Shown here one piece after another: positions 5,502 through 5,779 of a stretch of DNA of 5,779 nt. Made by a program: the position numbers and the translations under genes. Source of the stretch: Phycisphaeraceae bacterium (GTDB lineage Bacteria > Planctomycetota > Phycisphaerae > Phycisphaerales > Phycisphaeraceae); assembly GCA_016763955.1 (NCBI GenBank), contig JAESSU010000059.1:1-5779 (forward strand), given 5' to 3'. Positions within the stretch are counted from its first letter, which is position 1; each line of letters begins with the position of its first letter. A model generated the notes under the pieces. The model had not been told where the DNA came from. It saw nothing but the letters and a program-made list of their open reading frames with translations, and searched no databases.

Positions 5502-5779
5502 ATGTCGATGTATAATATGCCGCCCTGGGGGCCAAATATGATGGCTGCGAAGCCTGCTGCCAACTGGGGCCCGGACATGATGGCTATGAAGAGGGCTGCT
5601 GCGTTTGGCCCGGACATGATGGCTATGAAGAGGGCTGCTGCGTTTGGCCCGGACATGATGGCCATGAAGAGGGCTGCTGCGTTTGGCCCGGACATGATGG
5701 CCATGAAGAATGACGCTGCATTTGGCCCGGACATGATGGCCATGAAGAGGGCTGCTGCGTTTGGCCCGGACATGATGGC
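5502..5779 (+). CDS. Repeat-type RiPP precursor peptide, 3' end missing
   Basis: This open frame begins MSMYNMPPW and then consists only of 13-residue units: one divergent GPNMMAAKPAANW, then GPDMMAMKRAAAF three times, GPDMMAMKNDAAF once, GPDMMAMKRAAAF once more, and a partial unit cut by the window end. The visible 92 codons contain no Cys, Ser/Thr only in the first few residues, and three Met in most units. The invariant pattern is aromatic-Gly-Pro-Asp/Asn-Met-Met-Ala-x-Lys. Its place behind an MNIO and partner pair makes it the likely substrate. There is almost no classical leader, so recognition may use the first residues or the repeats themselves. Each unit could fold as a short helix capped by Pro-Asp and broken by Gly. 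The product could be multiple 13-mers or one long modified chain. An alternative is a structural repeat protein unrelated to modification, which the context makes less likely. Confidence 0.82.
   Translation, partial: MSMYNMPPWGPNMMAAKPAANWGPDMMAMKRAAAFGPDMMAMKRAAAFGPDMMAMKRAAAFGPDMMAMKNDAAFGPDMMAMKRAAAFGPDMM
5529..5779 (+). repeat. Tandem 39-bp coding repeats, six full units plus a partial one
   Basis: Units start at 5529, 5568, 5607, 5646, 5685, 5724 and 5763. Units 2 and 3 are identical in DNA. Units 4 and 6 are identical to each other and differ from units 2 and 3 only by a silent GCT to GCC change. Unit 5 shares that change and also reads AATGAC in place of AGGGCT, plus a silent GCG to GCA change. 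Unit 1 is clearly older or constrained differently. The pattern shows recent expansion by slippage or unequal exchange. Confidence 0.97.

Larger units (their letters stand above)
1433..5779 (+). other. Putative RiPP biosynthetic operon (MNIO type), 3' end outside window
   Basis: Five codirectional genes are packed with overlaps of 14, 4 and 14 nt and then a 36-nt gap: a PrpF-like isomerase, an ACAD-like flavoprotein, a DUF692/MNIO enzyme, a partner with an RRE-like C-terminus, and a repeat-rich precursor-like ORF. A DUF692 gene next to a partner gene and a small peptide gene is the established signature of MNIO RiPP clusters such as methanobactin (MbnB/MbnC) and TglH/TglI. The other two enzymes are accessory and unusual here. 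No exporter, peptidase or regulator is seen within the window. The cluster assignment rests on context and sequence reading, not on a search. Confidence 0.8.

Noticed and set aside
5462..5773. Minus-strand open frame with repeated MSGPNAAALFMAI units
   Set aside because: It is the mirror of the plus-strand repeats, with no ribosome site and no start outside the array. The plus frame has a good ribosome site and operon context.
5529..5779. Possible CRISPR array
   Set aside because: The 39-bp units are directly contiguous with no unique spacers and stay in one reading frame.

Overview
This window holds two units. On the left is an IS3-family insertion sequence on the minus strand (positions 1 to about 1240). 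On the right is a tightly packed plus-strand operon (1433 to the window end) that reads as a ribosomally synthesised, post-translationally modified peptide (RiPP) cluster. Moderate GC content, Shine-Dalgarno sites before most genes, overlapping genes and the IS3 type point to a Gram-negative bacterium, most likely a proteobacterium. The sequence does not settle the genus.

Left part: the insertion sequence encodes a two-frame transposase. orfB is intact, with a D125, D184, E220 catalytic triad and D(35)E spacing. orfA carries an extra stretch of about 45 nt that contains a perfect hairpin and an in-frame stop, so normal OrfAB production is probably lost. The left terminus starts a few bases outside the window. 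The right terminus is near 1240, leaving about 190 bp before the operon.

Right part, in order: (1) a PrpF-like isomerase of the diaminopimelate-epimerase fold; (2) a divergent acyl-CoA dehydrogenase-like flavoprotein; (3) a divergent DUF692/MNIO (multinuclear non-heme iron-dependent oxidative) enzyme; (4) a partner protein with an apparent helical N-terminus and a winged-helix, PqqD/RRE-like C-terminus; (5) a precursor-like ORF of a short N-terminal segment plus tandem 13-residue units, consensus GPDMMAMKRAAAF, running off the window end. Genes 1 to 4 overlap one another, and gene 5 starts 36 nt after gene 4.

The visible part of the precursor has no cysteine, although cysteine is the residue modified by most characterised MNIO enzymes. 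The residue best placed as target is the invariant Asp/Asn after Gly-Pro. A coherent but unproven reading is that the MNIO enzyme and its partner oxidise the Asp/Asn (or a neighbour) in every repeat, and that the dehydrogenase-like and PrpF-like enzymes then introduce and move a double bond or change stereochemistry. MNIO + ACAD-like + PrpF-like + Cys-free repeat precursor is a combination I do not recognise as a described RiPP class, and it is the main discovery candidate here. No exporter, peptidase or regulator is visible; they may lie downstream.
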